A DNA stretch of 64,000 nt, from the NCBI GenBank assembly GCA_050633885.1, contig JBOEHK010000002.1, positions 1 through 64,000 of the forward strand. Reading direction: 5' to 3'. Under the pieces are notes generated by a model. That model saw only the letters and a program-made list of their open reading frames with translations, did no database searches and was not told the DNA's origin. This DNA is from JAWSVE01 sp050633885. Its GTDB lineage: Bacteria > Pseudomonadota > Gammaproteobacteria > Pseudomonadales > Cellvibrionaceae. This document shows positions 52,178-62,121 of the stretch, piece after piece. Both the position numbers and the translations under genes were made by a program. Within the stretch, counting starts at the first letter, position 1; each line of letters begins with the position of its first letter.

Positions 52178-52824
52178 TGAAAATTTTTCGACCCTATGTG
52201 ATATTTTTAATCTTTATGGCTAATCGTATTTTTGCAGATGAGCTTGTTGCATCAAGCGTCGATGTTAAATCTGTAAGCAAAAAAAATAGCACATATATTT
52301 TAGAAGAAATGAGTCGGCAGGCATCGAAAACAATTAATCAGTTAATCAATGAATATTCATTGCCATTGTATGACATGTATTTTGAAAAAGTTGGGCAACA
52401 AGCAAAAACCTACCCACTGCATAAAAAGTATATTGACGTATTTAAAAAGGCGACATTATTAGTAGAAGATGTTCGCATTAGTTACTCGCCTTATTTAAAC
52501 CAAGCAATGAATAAAGTCGCTATGACGGATTGTAATACGCTGTATTTTCCGACTGATAGTTTTGTAGACGCAGTGAAGGAGGGTAATAAAATCACTGAAA
52601 AGCAGATGAAGTTATTATTACATGAAATAGGCCATAGTCAGCAATGTCAAAAAACATCGAGAAAAATTTATGCACAACGATGGTTTAGTGAATTAAGTCC
52701 AGCAACAATTGCAGCCTTAAAGGCTGGAAAAATTGACGTAAAGATGATTCATGATGCCATGCCGCTAGAAAAAGAAGCCGAAATCTTTTCGAAAAATATG
52801 TATCTCGAAGTGATAAAACACTAA
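52177..52824 (+). CDS. secreted zincin-like protein with HEIGH motif
   Basis: 215-residue protein with an N-terminal signal peptide (about 1-20, ending IFA|D). The central part is helical; the block LLLHEIGHSQQCQ (His149, Glu150, His153) is an HExxH zinc-protease motif. The surrounding CNTLYFPTDSFVDAV strand and the acidic KEAEIF helix recall DUF4157-like minimal zincins, though the family is not certain. It overlaps the acetyltransferase by one base (TAATG), forming a tight three-gene unit. Substrate unknown. Confidence 0.7.
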   Translation: MKIFRPYVIFLIFMANRIFADELVASSVDVKSVSKKNSTYILEEMSRQASKTINQLINEYSLPLYDMYFEKVGQQAKTYPLHKKYIDVFKKATLLVEDVRISYSPYLNQAMNKVAMTDCNTLYFPTDSFVDAVKEGNKITEKQMKLLLHEIGHSQQCQKTSRKIYAQRWFSELSPATIAALKAGKIDVKMIHDAMPLEKEAEIFSKNMYLEVIKH

Positions 52825-52830
52825 GTATCA

Positions 52831-54261
52831 TTAACTCATTTGTTTAACAATAATATCAAGATCACTGGATGATTCCATCATCGTATTAATACGAATATTG
52901 GCTTGCTCTTTATCTATATGTAGGCTTTCATAGACGTCATCGGGAACATCTATATCAGGACCATCTTCAATAAATCGAGCATGCAGATGAGAATGAGCTA
53001 AAAATAATAATTTAGAAAGCTCATGATGTTCGCCATAATATTCAGGAATTCGCTGATAACGCAATGCTATTTGAACTTCTTCTGGCATCTGCCAAATTCC
53101 CATTAAACAACTGGCCAGTTGTTCGCGGGTAATACCGATTAAATGCCTTTCGATCATTGAAATAGGTACATTCGGATTTGCCGCAATATAATGATTGATC
53201 ATCTCAAAATGAGGTGGAAAAATTTCTGCTAAAACGATAAATCCAAAATTATTCAACAGTCCAGATAAATACGACATGCCAAAACTGGGACGATGATCTC
53301 GTGGTATAGACGTGACCAGTGCTTCGACAGCTGCCGCCGTATAAACTGCTTTTTGCCAATAATTTGCGATGCATTCTGGCGATTCCGAAGGAAGCTTCAT
53401 CGTTTTACCTAATGACAAACCTAAGGATAAGTTTAATACCATATCAAACCCTAATACTCTCACAATAGCATCTTGTATTGATTTGATTTTACCGGGTGCA
53501 GCGTAATACGGTGAACCAGCCCAGCTAACAACTTGTGCCGCTAAACTAGGATCGGTTTCCACTATTTTTGCTAAATCATTAATGTCAGCATTTGGATCAG
53601 CGCGTAAATTAATAATTTTTTGTGCCGTGACCGGAAGAGGCGGAAGTTCTAGAGTTTCTTCAAGGCGCTGCTTGATGCGTAATGTAGTAAAGTTTTCTAT
53701 TGCGTGTTTAATTTGTTCTTCATTTTCTTTCTGACTGTAGTCTTTCACAATCGGTTCAGACAATGTATTTAACGGAACGGCAAAATCAAGGCGTGTGGCT
53801 TCTCTAGTGATAAGTTGAAAATCCAGTTGGTCAATCTGCAGCGCGTGTCCGGCAGAACCCGAATTTAATAAAAGAGTGTCATACGCTAGTAATCTTTCAT
53901 CGATGACAGTAGGAAATCCACCGTGATTAGGCAGTCCAGGGACAGAATCAATTTTGTATTCTGAATAATAATGTTTTAAATCTTCCGGTGATGTAACCCT
54001 TAGCTGTCGAGACAATGTTTTATTGAGTGAGTTGAGATCAAGAAGGCAATGGCTTGGGTAGAGAATTTGAACTTTTCCGATGCCGTCTTTTAATAGAGTC
54101 GATTGGACTGTCGCCTGCGCCTGCGATGGAAAGGAGTGAGTCGTACCCCATTCAAAATTATTAAGCGCTAAGTGAGCAATATTGTATTTAACGTTTTGTA
54201 AATCTAATAAATTGGTAACACTCGTAGGCACCGACACGGCGAAGTCCTCTTCCATGGGCAT
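52831..54261 (-). CDS. HDOD signalling protein with YbaK-like N-terminal domain
   Basis: 476-residue soluble protein. The first 160 residues resemble the YbaK/aminoacyl-tRNA-editing domain fold (SVTNLLDLQNVKYNIAHLA; PGLPNHGGFPTVIDERLL; LNSGSAGHALQI). The C-terminal half (about 200-470) is an HDOD domain (LPPLPVTAQKIINLRADPN; SLAAQVVSWAGSPYYA; YLSGLLNNFGFIVLAEIFP), related to HD hydrolases but without a full catalytic set. Such fusions occur in several marine gammaproteobacteria; the role is probably regulatory. It is convergent with the zincin gene. Confidence 0.85.
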   Translation of the reverse strand: MPMEEDFAVSVPTSVTNLLDLQNVKYNIAHLALNNFEWGTTHSFPSQAQATVQSTLLKDGIGKVQILYPSHCLLDLNSLNKTLSRQLRVTSPEDLKHYYSEYKIDSVPGLPNHGGFPTVIDERLLAYDTLLLNSGSAGHALQIDQLDFQLITREATRLDFAVPLNTLSEPIVKDYSQKENEEQIKHAIENFTTLRIKQRLEETLELPPLPVTAQKIINLRADPNADINDLAKIVETDPSLAAQVVSWAGSPYYAAPGKIKSIQDAIVRVLGFDMVLNLSLGLSLGKTMKLPSESPECIANYWQKAVYTAAAVEALVTSIPRDHRPSFGMSYLSGLLNNFGFIVLAEIFPPHFEMINHYIAANPNVPISMIERHLIGITREQLASCLMGIWQMPEEVQIALRYQRIPEYYGEHHELSKLLFLAHSHLHARFIEDGPDIDVPDDVYESLHIDKEQANIRINTMMESSSDLDIIVKQMS

Positions 54262-54413
54262 CTTCGTTTTCTATAAAAATACGAAGAGATAAATAGTTAA
54301 ATGAAAAAAATAAAATATCAACTTAAGTGTAGTAGAAAATACAGGCTTAGTAGCTTAGAGGTTTATGTTGATAGGGAATAAAATAGAAAAAGATAATATA
54401 AAAAAGAATGATA

Positions 54414-56579
54414 TTAGGCGTTGGCGTATCGTTCGTTATAGCCACACCAGCGCAATGTCAATGCACTGGCAATGTCGTCCTCAAGAGCGATTTGTTTTGC
54501 AATTTGACGAATTTTTGGCAGTAGATCAGCATCGCGTTGTAAGTTAGCAATTTTAAATTGCATATCACCGGTTTGCTTTGTGCCTAATACCTCACCGGGC
54601 CCGCGGATTTCCAAGTCTTTTTCGGCAATCACAAAACCATCTGAACTTTCACGCATAACTTGTAAGCGAGCTTTTGCTGTTTTACCTAAAGGTGATCCGT
54701 ATAGCAATACACAATGACTGGCGACGGAACCTCGTCCTACTCGGCCGCGTAATTGATGCAGCTGCGCCAACCCTAATCGTTCAGGGTTTTCAATAATCAT
54801 TAAGCTGGCGTTAGGCACGTCGACGCCAACTTCGATTACCGTGGTTGCGACTAATAAATCAATATTGCCAGACTTAAATTGTTTCATAATGGATTCTTTC
54901 TCTTGGCTTTTTAAACGGCCATGAATTAATCCTATTTGCAAATGCGGTAGTGCCGCTGATAATTCCTGAGCTGTAGCTTCTGCTGCTTGTGCTTCTAGTG
55001 TTTCAGATTCTTCAATTAAAGTGCATACCCAATAAGCTTGGCGGCCATCGCCGCAAGCTTGACTGATGCGTGCAACAATATCAGCTCGGCGTTTGTCGCT
55101 AATCACAACGGTTTCAACGGGTGTTCTGCCTGGTGGAAGCTCGTCAATGACAGAACAATCTAAATCTGCATAAGCACTCATTGCCAACGTTCTTGGGATA
55201 GGTGTTGCAGTCATAATTAATTGATGGGGGTGGGCTTGCTCACTGGCTGAATCATTAATGACATTGCCAGTGTGATTAGTCTCTATTCCTTTGTGTCGCA
55301 GAGTTAAGCGTTGATGTACGCCGAAGCGATGTTGTTCGTCGATGATCACTAATCCTAAAGAATGGAATTCAACATCCGTTTGAATCAGTGCGTGAGTGCC
55401 AATAATAATAGAGGCTTTTCCGGTAGCAATATTTTCAAGTTGTTCTCTTTTTTCAGCAACACGTTGTTTACCCGTTAATGACGCGATAGAAATACCTAGA
55501 GGTTCAAACCAGTGACTAAAATTAATAAGATGTTGCCCTGCTAAAATTTCTGTAGGCGCCATGATAGCGGTTTGTTTTCCATTACACGCTGCTTGTAATG
55601 CAGCAAGTGCAGCGACAATTGTTTTTCCTGAGCCAACATCGCCTTGTACTAAGCGAAGCATTGGTTGCTCTGACGTTAAATCATGAGAAATGTCTTGATA
55701 GACGCGGCTTTGTGCTGAAGTGAGAGAAAACGGTAAAGCGGATAAAAAAGTATTTGTTTGTTGTTGATCATTGGTGAGTTTAAAACTCTTGTTCGTTTGG
55801 ATTTTAGCTCTAACCTTTAACAGTGCGATATGGTGAGCTAATAATTCTTCAACGGCTAGGCGTTGTTGGTACGGGTGTTCGCCTTCGAGTAATAAATCAA
55901 GCGATGCATTTTTGGGTGGAGCATGTAGATATATTAGCGCGTCAATTAACTTAACCTGATCTAATTCTTCTAACAGGGCGGGAGTGAGCAGTTCGGGTAG
56001 ATAATATTCAGAGTTGGTTGGGTTGTTTGTCATCAACGCAAGTGTTTGTTGAACGATAGATCGTAATCTATTTTGACTAATACCTTCTGTAGCTGGATAA
56101 ATAGGCGTTAAATTTTTTTCGAGTAAATCATGTGAACTAGAATCAGCAATAATACTGTATTCTGGGTGATATAGTTCAAGTCCTGCCGCTCCTCTCCTCA
56201 CTTCTCCGTAACAACGAATACGTGCTCCTTCAATTAATTTTTGTTTTTGTGCATTCGAAAAATGAAAAAAGCGAAGTGAAATTCGTCCAGTAGAGTCCTC
56301 AACAACACATAATAAGCTGCGACGTTTTCCATAAACAACATCGGCACCGCGAACAGTCGCTTCAATAACAACTTCTTTTAACGGTTGTAATGCTCCTATG
56401 GGTGTTAAACGAGTACGATCTTGATAGCGAAAAGGCAGATGAAATAAAACATCTTGCAAATTAACAATACCGAGTTTTAAAAGTTTATTGGCAAGGTGTG
56501 CACCTACACCTTTTAAATGCGTCACAGGTTTATCTAATAAAGAAAGACCTTGTTTAGGATGAGTAACATTAACTGCCAT
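54414..56579 (-). CDS. recG: ATP-dependent DNA helicase RecG
   Basis: 721-residue superfamily 2 helicase remodelling replication forks and Holliday junctions. N-terminal wedge domain (VTHLKGVGAHLANKLLKLGI; FHLPFRYQDRTRLTPI), then motif I QGDVGSGKTIVAALAA, motif II IIDEQHRFGVHQR, TATPIPRTLAMS, ATTVIEVGVDVPNAS and QLRGRVGRG. Slightly longer than E. coli RecG. It follows oxyR on the same strand with a 32-base gap, an arrangement seen in Pseudomonas relatives. Confidence 0.97.
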   Translation of the reverse strand: MAVNVTHPKQGLSLLDKPVTHLKGVGAHLANKLLKLGIVNLQDVLFHLPFRYQDRTRLTPIGALQPLKEVVIEATVRGADVVYGKRRSLLCVVEDSTGRISLRFFHFSNAQKQKLIEGARIRCYGEVRRGAAGLELYHPEYSIIADSSSHDLLEKNLTPIYPATEGISQNRLRSIVQQTLALMTNNPTNSEYYLPELLTPALLEELDQVKLIDALIYLHAPPKNASLDLLLEGEHPYQQRLAVEELLAHHIALLKVRAKIQTNKSFKLTNDQQQTNTFLSALPFSLTSAQSRVYQDISHDLTSEQPMLRLVQGDVGSGKTIVAALAALQAACNGKQTAIMAPTEILAGQHLINFSHWFEPLGISIASLTGKQRVAEKREQLENIATGKASIIIGTHALIQTDVEFHSLGLVIIDEQHRFGVHQRLTLRHKGIETNHTGNVINDSASEQAHPHQLIMTATPIPRTLAMSAYADLDCSVIDELPPGRTPVETVVISDKRRADIVARISQACGDGRQAYWVCTLIEESETLEAQAAEATAQELSAALPHLQIGLIHGRLKSQEKESIMKQFKSGNIDLLVATTVIEVGVDVPNASLMIIENPERLGLAQLHQLRGRVGRGSVASHCVLLYGSPLGKTAKARLQVMRESSDGFVIAEKDLEIRGPGEVLGTKQTGDMQFKIANLQRDADLLPKIRQIAKQIALEDDIASALTLRWCGYNERYANA

Positions 56580-56611
56580 TGAGGTAAGTCATCAATATTG
56601 AAGGTGAATGT

Positions 56612-57541
56612 TTAATTAAGGATATTATCGATGGTTGGCTTTTGACATTTTTGTATTGCTTCGCAGACTTTGTCGATTGCTTTTGCGCGAGGGTAGCTGG
56701 CTCGCCATGCGAGTGCGACAGTACGAACAGGAGCTGGATCGCAAAACGGCCTTATCGTTAATAAATTTTCAGCGTATTGACTAGTCATTGCCGCACTGAT
56801 CGGAAGAATAGTAATACCTAAGCCAGAAACAACCATGTGTTTTAATGTTTCAAGTGAACTTCCTTCAGAAGCGGTGCGAACATGGTGGGTAGATTCGAGA
56901 GTCGGCTCTAATTTTGGACAGGCTTTTAATACCTGATCTCGAAAACAATGTCCTTCCCCTAGCAATAATACATTATGCTCTTGTAGATCTTCTGGATTGA
57001 TTTCTTTTTTACTGGCTAGCGGATGTTTGTGCGGCATAAGCACAACAAAAGGTTCGTCATATAATGGTTTGGTGACGACATCGGCTTCCGTAAAAGGCAA
57101 TGAGACAATAATTGCATCTAACTCGCCATTGCGTAAACGTTGACGTAATGTTGCCGTATAACTTTCTTCGACGTAAAGCGGCATATCGTGAGCAAGTTCT
57201 TGAAGCAGAGGAATAAATTTGGGAAATAAATAAGGACCGATCGTAAAAATAGCGCCGACTTGTAATGGGCTATTTAATTGATCCTTACCAGCACTTGCAA
57301 TATCTTTAATCGCCGCTGTTTGTTCGAGCACTAATTGTGCTTGAGTAATAATTTTTTCACCGAGCGGTGTAGGATGCACACGTGATTTTGTTCGTTCAAA
57401 AATCGGAACGCCGAGTTCTTCCTCTAACTTCTTAACAGCGATGCTTAGCGTGGGCTGCGAAACAAAGCATCGTTCAGCAGCATGGCCAAAATGTTGCTCT
57501 CGGGCAAGAGTGACAATGTAGCGTAATTCTGTCAGAGTCAT
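56612..57541 (-). CDS. oxyR: hydrogen peroxide regulator OxyR
   Basis: 309-residue LysR-family regulator. N-terminal HTH with HFGHAAERCFVSQPTLSIAV; the C-terminal sensing domain has the two redox cysteines Cys199 and Cys208 (GEGHCFRDQVLKAC), at exactly the positions and spacing of E. coli OxyR, so it should form the disulfide that activates it under peroxide stress. It is upstream of recG on the same strand and divergent from the epimerase-like gene. Target genes may include yaaA at 16.3 kb, as in E. coli. Confidence 0.95.
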   Translation of the reverse strand: MTLTELRYIVTLAREQHFGHAAERCFVSQPTLSIAVKKLEEELGVPIFERTKSRVHPTPLGEKIITQAQLVLEQTAAIKDIASAGKDQLNSPLQVGAIFTIGPYLFPKFIPLLQELAHDMPLYVEESYTATLRQRLRNGELDAIIVSLPFTEADVVTKPLYDEPFVVLMPHKHPLASKKEINPEDLQEHNVLLLGEGHCFRDQVLKACPKLEPTLESTHHVRTASEGSSLETLKHMVVSGLGITILPISAAMTSQYAENLLTIRPFCDPAPVRTVALAWRASYPRAKAIDKVCEAIQKCQKPTIDNILN

Positions 57542-57608
57542 ATCGACTACCTTATAATTTTTTAACTACGTTCAAATTTAACAAAAGAACGATGAGAAAG
57601 AGCGAGCA

Positions 57609-58556
57609 ATGATAACAAAGCTTTTAATGATTGGCTGCGGTGATATCGCAATTCGATTAGCCAACGATTTAATTCAAGATCTGTCAATCACAAAAAACTC
57701 AGAGAATAAAAAAACGTTGGAGTTATACGGCTTGCGACGACATATTGATCAGTTGCCGAAAACAATTCAAGGGATTGCGTGTGATTTAAACACAATAGAT
57801 GATTTAAAAGAATGTTTAGGTGATGGAGAGAGAAGCTTTGATTATGTTGTCATCACTTTAGTGCCAAATGAGCGAAGTGATGAAGGCTATCGGCAGGCTT
57901 ATGTGGCCAATATTGAAAAAATCATCACAGGATTAGAAGCCTTAGACTCACCTCCAAAGTGGGTGTTTCTTGTTTCCAGTACGAGTGTTTATGGGCAGCA
58001 AGCAGAACAGTGGGTGGATGAAGACTCTCACACGGAACCAACGCACTATAGTGGTCAACGAGTCTTACAAGGCGAGCAGCGGTTGGTGCAGAGCACTATT
58101 CCTTCTACCGTCATTCGTTTTTCTGGAATTTATGGACCAGGGCGATTACGTATTATTCAACAGGTCGAAAATGGAGATTGGGAGCCAGAGGGCTCAGATG
58201 AAAAGTTAAACAATGGGTATAGCAATCGTATTCATGCTGATGACTGCGCTGGGGTTTTAGCTCATTTCATGAGAAAGGCGATCAAGAATGAACCGCTAGA
58301 TAATTGTTATTTGGCTTCAGATTGCGAACCCGTACGATTGAACGAAGTTAAACAATGGATAGCGAATCGATTAGGGATTACAAATACAAAAAAAGTTGAT
58401 GAGATGCCTTTGACAAATAATACAAACACTAAGATGAGAAGGAATAGTAAAAAATGTTCGAATAAAAAATTGTTAGCGAGTGGTTATCACTTTAAATACC
58501 CAACGTTTCGAGAAGGTTATGGACAAGTTATCGAGCATTTAAAGTCAACAAAATGA
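57609..58556 (+). CDS. NAD(P)-dependent epimerase/dehydratase (YeeZ-like SDR)
   Basis: 315-residue atypical short-chain dehydrogenase. The N-terminal nucleotide-binding motif is MIGCGDIAIRLANDL; the active-site region is VSSTSVYGQQAEQWVDED and RFSGIYGPGRLR; the distal part has NRIHADDCAGVLAHF. This is the YeeZ type, found in many gammaproteobacteria with unknown substrate. It starts 67 bases from oxyR in the opposite direction. The active-site Tyr-x-x-x-Lys is replaced here by YGQQ, as in other members of the group. Confidence 0.8.
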   Translation: MITKLLMIGCGDIAIRLANDLIQDLSITKNSENKKTLELYGLRRHIDQLPKTIQGIACDLNTIDDLKECLGDGERSFDYVVITLVPNERSDEGYRQAYVANIEKIITGLEALDSPPKWVFLVSSTSVYGQQAEQWVDEDSHTEPTHYSGQRVLQGEQRLVQSTIPSTVIRFSGIYGPGRLRIIQQVENGDWEPEGSDEKLNNGYSNRIHADDCAGVLAHFMRKAIKNEPLDNCYLASDCEPVRLNEVKQWIANRLGITNTKKVDEMPLTNNTNTKMRRNSKKCSNKKLLASGYHFKYPTFREGYGQVIEHLKSTK

Positions 58557-58559
58557 TGA

Positions 58560-59057
58560 TTACCAAGGTTCGCTGGGAATGCGGATATGACCAAAAATAT
58601 TAGGGCCTCGGGTCATAAATTGAGGACTAATACATTTAACATATTTGTCATCTTGTAAAAACTCAACAGAATCAGGATAAAGCGAATATCCGAAATGATT
58701 GTAATACGGCACTAATCGTTGAGGGCAAAACAAACTAAATAAAATATTTTTTGTTTGAAGCTCTTCTTGGCCATGCAGCATCTCAAATAAAGTCGTGGGT
58801 ATATGTTGACCTTGATATTCTGGTCGAACAACAATATCCCCAACACCAATAGTTGTCACTTTCTGGCCTTCCGTTACGATAGTATAAAAACCATAACCTA
58901 AATGAGCGGCAGGAAAATCGTTATCTCTGGCGATGATATGTTTTTGGGAGTCGGCCCAAGTATACGGGTTGGCTTCTACCGGGAAGACTTGATCGCTCCA
59001 ATTAAACAGTTTTTCATCGTCGTCGCGACTTAAATGATCTTCAATAGAGAATTTCAT
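58560..59057 (-). CDS. GNAT family acetyltransferase
   Basis: 165-residue protein of GNAT fold. The acetyl-CoA binding segment is VRPEYQGQHIPTTLFEML (about residues 77-94) and the later strand ILFSLFCPQRLVPYYNHFGY is typical of the second half of the fold. The N-terminal part (SIEDHLSRDDDEKLF) has no special signature. It lies three bases past the convergent epimerase-like gene and 29 bases downstream of ridA, with which it is probably co-transcribed. Confidence 0.75.
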   Translation of the reverse strand: MKFSIEDHLSRDDDEKLFNWSDQVFPVEANPYTWADSQKHIIARDNDFPAAHLGYGFYTIVTEGQKVTTIGVGDIVVRPEYQGQHIPTTLFEMLHGQEELQTKNILFSLFCPQRLVPYYNHFGYSLYPDSVEFLQDDKYVKCISPQFMTRGPNIFGHIRIPSEPW

Positions 59058-59086
59058 TTGTTTTTGGTCGTCTCCATCACTTAACG

Positions 59087-59470
59087 TTAAATGACCATAA
59101 TCGCGTCAGCTTCTACGATGGAGCCTTTGGGTAACTCTTTCACACCGACAGCTGCTCTGGCCGGATAAGGTTGTTGAAAGTATTCTGCCATCACTTCATT
59201 CACAATGGGAAAATTGCTTAAGTCGGTTAAAAAAATATTTAGCTTTACAATTTCAGCTAGCGATCCATCAGCAGCTTCGCAGACGGCTTGTAAATTTTTA
59301 AAGACTTGGTGCGCCTGTGCTGCAAAATCACCTTCGACCAAAGTCATCGTTTTTGGATCTAAAGGGATTTGCCCAGAAAGATAAACGGTGTTGTTAACTT
59401 TAACAGCTTGTGAATATGTACCAATGGCTTCTGGTGCCTGATCGGTATGAATGATGGCTTTATTGGTCAT
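59087..59470 (-). CDS. ridA: RidA family reactive intermediate deaminase
   Basis: 127-residue Rid protein that hydrolyses reactive enamine/imine intermediates such as 2-aminoacrylate. The family blocks AIGTYSQAVKVNNTVYLSGQ, DFAAQAHQVFKNLQAV and PYPARAAVGVKELPKGS are present; the Arg of the last block is the substrate-binding residue in RidA. Length is normal. It is directly downstream of spoT on the same strand, as in many gammaproteobacteria. Confidence 0.94.
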   Translation of the reverse strand: MTNKAIIHTDQAPEAIGTYSQAVKVNNTVYLSGQIPLDPKTMTLVEGDFAAQAHQVFKNLQAVCEAADGSLAEIVKLNIFLTDLSNFPIVNEVMAEYFQQPYPARAAVGVKELPKGSIVEADAIMVI

Positions 59471-59498
59471 GACTATTCCTAACTTTTGAATTTAAATA

Positions 59499-61628
59499 TT
59501 AACTCTTAGATCGAGAGATACGAATCACTGAACGCATAATGCGAATGCGTCGCATGATGTTAGCAAGATGAATTCTGTTTTTAACGCCGAGACAAAGGCT
59601 AATGACGCTGTTATGCGCATCGCGCTCATCGGCTTTAATTTGTTCGATATGTGCACCCTGTTCGGCAATTCGAGTGGCAATAGATGCAATGATGCCGCGA
59701 GCAGATTCTACTTCAACACGAACGTCGACTAAGAATTCTCCGCTGACTGATGGCGCCCAATTGACTGGGCTAATTTTTTCAGGATTATTTCTAAATTCTG
59801 CGATGTTTTTACAATTTTCTTGGTGAATAACTAAGCCCTTGCCCGCACTAATATGACTAAGAATAGGGTCACCTGGAATAGGACGGCAGCAACGAGCAAA
59901 GCTAACAACCATTCCTTCACTCGTATCAATAGTGAGGGGTGAATAAATATTCGCCGTTTTTTCAGGCTCGTCGATATCTTTTTTCGTTAACATTTTTGCG
60001 ATGGCAAATGCGATACGATTTCCTAATCCAATATCTTCAAGGATTTCATCCAGAGAATCCGCGTTGGTTTCTTTTAACAATTTTGCTAATTGAACATCCG
60101 TAATATTTTCGAGACTTGTTCCTGCGCCGGCAAGAGCACGATTTAATATGCGATGGCCAAGTTCAATGGATTGATTGTGCAACTGGTTTTTTAAAAAATG
60201 ACGGATTCCGCTGCGAGCTTTTCCTGAAACCACAAAATTGAGCCAATTGTGATTAGGTTGGGCACTAGGAGATGTCATAATTTTTACACGCTGGCCACTT
60301 TCTAATGGTTGAGATAAAGGGGCGAGGCGGTCATTAACGCGACAAGCAACACAGTGATTACCAACGTCGGTGTGTACGGCATAAGCAAAATCAACAGGCG
60401 TAGCACCTGCAGGCAGTTCGACGATTTTTCCTTTCGGCGTGAAGACATAAACCTCATCAGGAAATAAATCGGTTTTTACATTTTCAATAAATTCTAATGA
60501 ATCGCCGGCACGTTTTTGCATTTCCAGTAAGCCTTGCACCCATTGCATGGCTCTTGCTTGATTCCCAGCAGTAGCGTCAGCACCCGCTTGCTCATTGGTC
60601 GATTTATACAGCCAGTGTGCGGCAATGCCAGAATTTGCCATTTCGTCCATTTCTTTTGTGCGAATTTGAACCTCAATGGGAACGCCATGCATACCGACTA
60701 ATACCGTGTGTAACGATTGGTAGCCGTTGGCTTTCGGAATAGCAATGTAATCTTTAAATTCTGAAATGACCGGTTTATACAGATTATGAATTGCCCCCAG
60801 TACGCGATAACAGGTATCAACAGAGTCGACGACAATACGAAAGGCATAAACGTCCATAATTTCTTTGAACGATTTTTTCTTGTTTCGCATTTTAGAATAA
60901 ATGCTGTACAAATGTTTTTCTCTACCAATGACCATCGACACGATGCCATCTCTCTCGAGTCTGAGTTCTAAAGCAGTTTGAATCTTTTCAACAAGTTCTT
61001 TGCGGTTTCCGCGAACCGATTGAAGCGCTGCCTGTAGTCGCTGTACGCGTAAAGGATAAAGTGCAGCAAAACCACGGTCTTCATATTCGATACGCATATC
61101 ATTCATACCAAGGCGATGTGCGATGGGCGCATAAATCTCAATGGTTTCTTTGGCGATGCGTCTTCTTTTTTCAGGCTTTAATGCGTTTAGCGTTCGCATA
61201 TTATGCAGACGGTCAGCGAGTTTAACCAAAATCACACGAATATCTTTCGCCATTGCCATGGCCATTTTCTGAAAATTCTCGGCTTGTTTCTCGGCTTGCG
61301 ATTCTGATTCGAATTGGGTGAGTTTGCTGACACCATCGACGAGATTGGCAACGGTTGGACCAAATTGTTCTGATAAAGCACTTTTGCTGATGCCTGTATC
61401 TTCTATGACATCATGCAGCAAAGCCGCCATCAGGCTTTGATGGTCCATGTGGATGGCGGAAAGGATATTGGCAACGGCGAGGGGGTGAGTAACGTAGGGT
61501 TCGCCGCTTCGGCGAATTTGCCCGTCATGCGCTTGTTCAGCATAAAAATAGGCGCGACGGACTTGATCGATCTTTGAAGGCTCAAGATACGAGGAGAGAC
61601 GATGACCTAACGCGTCTATAGTTTGCAT
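59499..61628 (-). CDS. spoT: bifunctional (p)ppGpp synthetase/hydrolase SpoT
   Basis: 709-residue RSH protein. N-terminal HD hydrolase domain (ALLHDVIEDT, KLADRLHNMRTL), synthetase domain (about 230-340: MRNKKKSFKEIMDVYAFRI, FKDYIAIPKANGYQSLHT), TGS domain (VFTPKGKIVELPAGATPVDF), a helical/zinc-finger-like segment with a CC motif (FARCCRPIPGD) and a C-terminal ACT domain. The intact HD motif marks it as SpoT rather than RelA. Downstream of rpoZ, in the usual order gmk-rpoZ-spoT, and followed by ridA. Confidence 0.97.
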   Translation of the reverse strand: MQTIDALGHRLSSYLEPSKIDQVRRAYFYAEQAHDGQIRRSGEPYVTHPLAVANILSAIHMDHQSLMAALLHDVIEDTGISKSALSEQFGPTVANLVDGVSKLTQFESESQAEKQAENFQKMAMAMAKDIRVILVKLADRLHNMRTLNALKPEKRRRIAKETIEIYAPIAHRLGMNDMRIEYEDRGFAALYPLRVQRLQAALQSVRGNRKELVEKIQTALELRLERDGIVSMVIGREKHLYSIYSKMRNKKKSFKEIMDVYAFRIVVDSVDTCYRVLGAIHNLYKPVISEFKDYIAIPKANGYQSLHTVLVGMHGVPIEVQIRTKEMDEMANSGIAAHWLYKSTNEQAGADATAGNQARAMQWVQGLLEMQKRAGDSLEFIENVKTDLFPDEVYVFTPKGKIVELPAGATPVDFAYAVHTDVGNHCVACRVNDRLAPLSQPLESGQRVKIMTSPSAQPNHNWLNFVVSGKARSGIRHFLKNQLHNQSIELGHRILNRALAGAGTSLENITDVQLAKLLKETNADSLDEILEDIGLGNRIAFAIAKMLTKKDIDEPEKTANIYSPLTIDTSEGMVVSFARCCRPIPGDPILSHISAGKGLVIHQENCKNIAEFRNNPEKISPVNWAPSVSGEFLVDVRVEVESARGIIASIATRIAEQGAHIEQIKADERDAHNSVISLCLGVKNRIHLANIMRRIRIMRSVIRISRSKS

Positions 61629-61737
61629 ATTAGTTGGCAGTTCACCTCTGTCTTACAACATCATAAAAAGTATTCGCCATTCCCTTCTTCATCATCGAGG
61701 CAGTTGTGATGAAAGAGCAACAGAATGGCTGAAAGAT

Positions 61738-61989
61738 TTACTCAGCTTCGAAATCATCCATTGCGCGCACTTCTTCCTCAATCTCTTCTGGCTGATTAAG
61801 AACGTCATCATTGATCAGACCTTGGCTGATTTCACGTAAAGCAACAACCGTAGGTTTGTCATTCTCAATAGGCACTAATGCGTCTTTTCCGCCTGTGGCG
61901 ATTTGGCGAGCGCGCTTGCTGCCTTTGATGACGAGTTCAAAGCGGTTATCAACATGTTCTAAACAATCTTCTACAGTAATACGAGCCAT
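61738..61989 (-). CDS. rpoZ: RNA polymerase omega subunit
   Basis: 83-residue omega subunit, standard length. Characteristic start MARITVEDCLEHVDNRFELV and the RARQIATGG helix are intact. It aids RNA polymerase assembly and is part of the ppGpp binding site 1, which fits its place between gmk and spoT. Confidence 0.97.
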   Translation of the reverse strand: MARITVEDCLEHVDNRFELVIKGSKRARQIATGGKDALVPIENDKPTVVALREISQGLINDDVLNQPEEIEEEVRAMDDFEAE

Positions 61990-62121
61990 TTTGGTGTCCC
62001 ATGTGCTTGCTCAATGAATCACTGGAAACATTAAGCGAGATGAAAGAATTTTTACCCGTTTTCTGGTGTGCTGCTTTTTAATCCCAACAGTCGATGGCTT
62101 CTGAAAAGAAGCGTCATGGCT

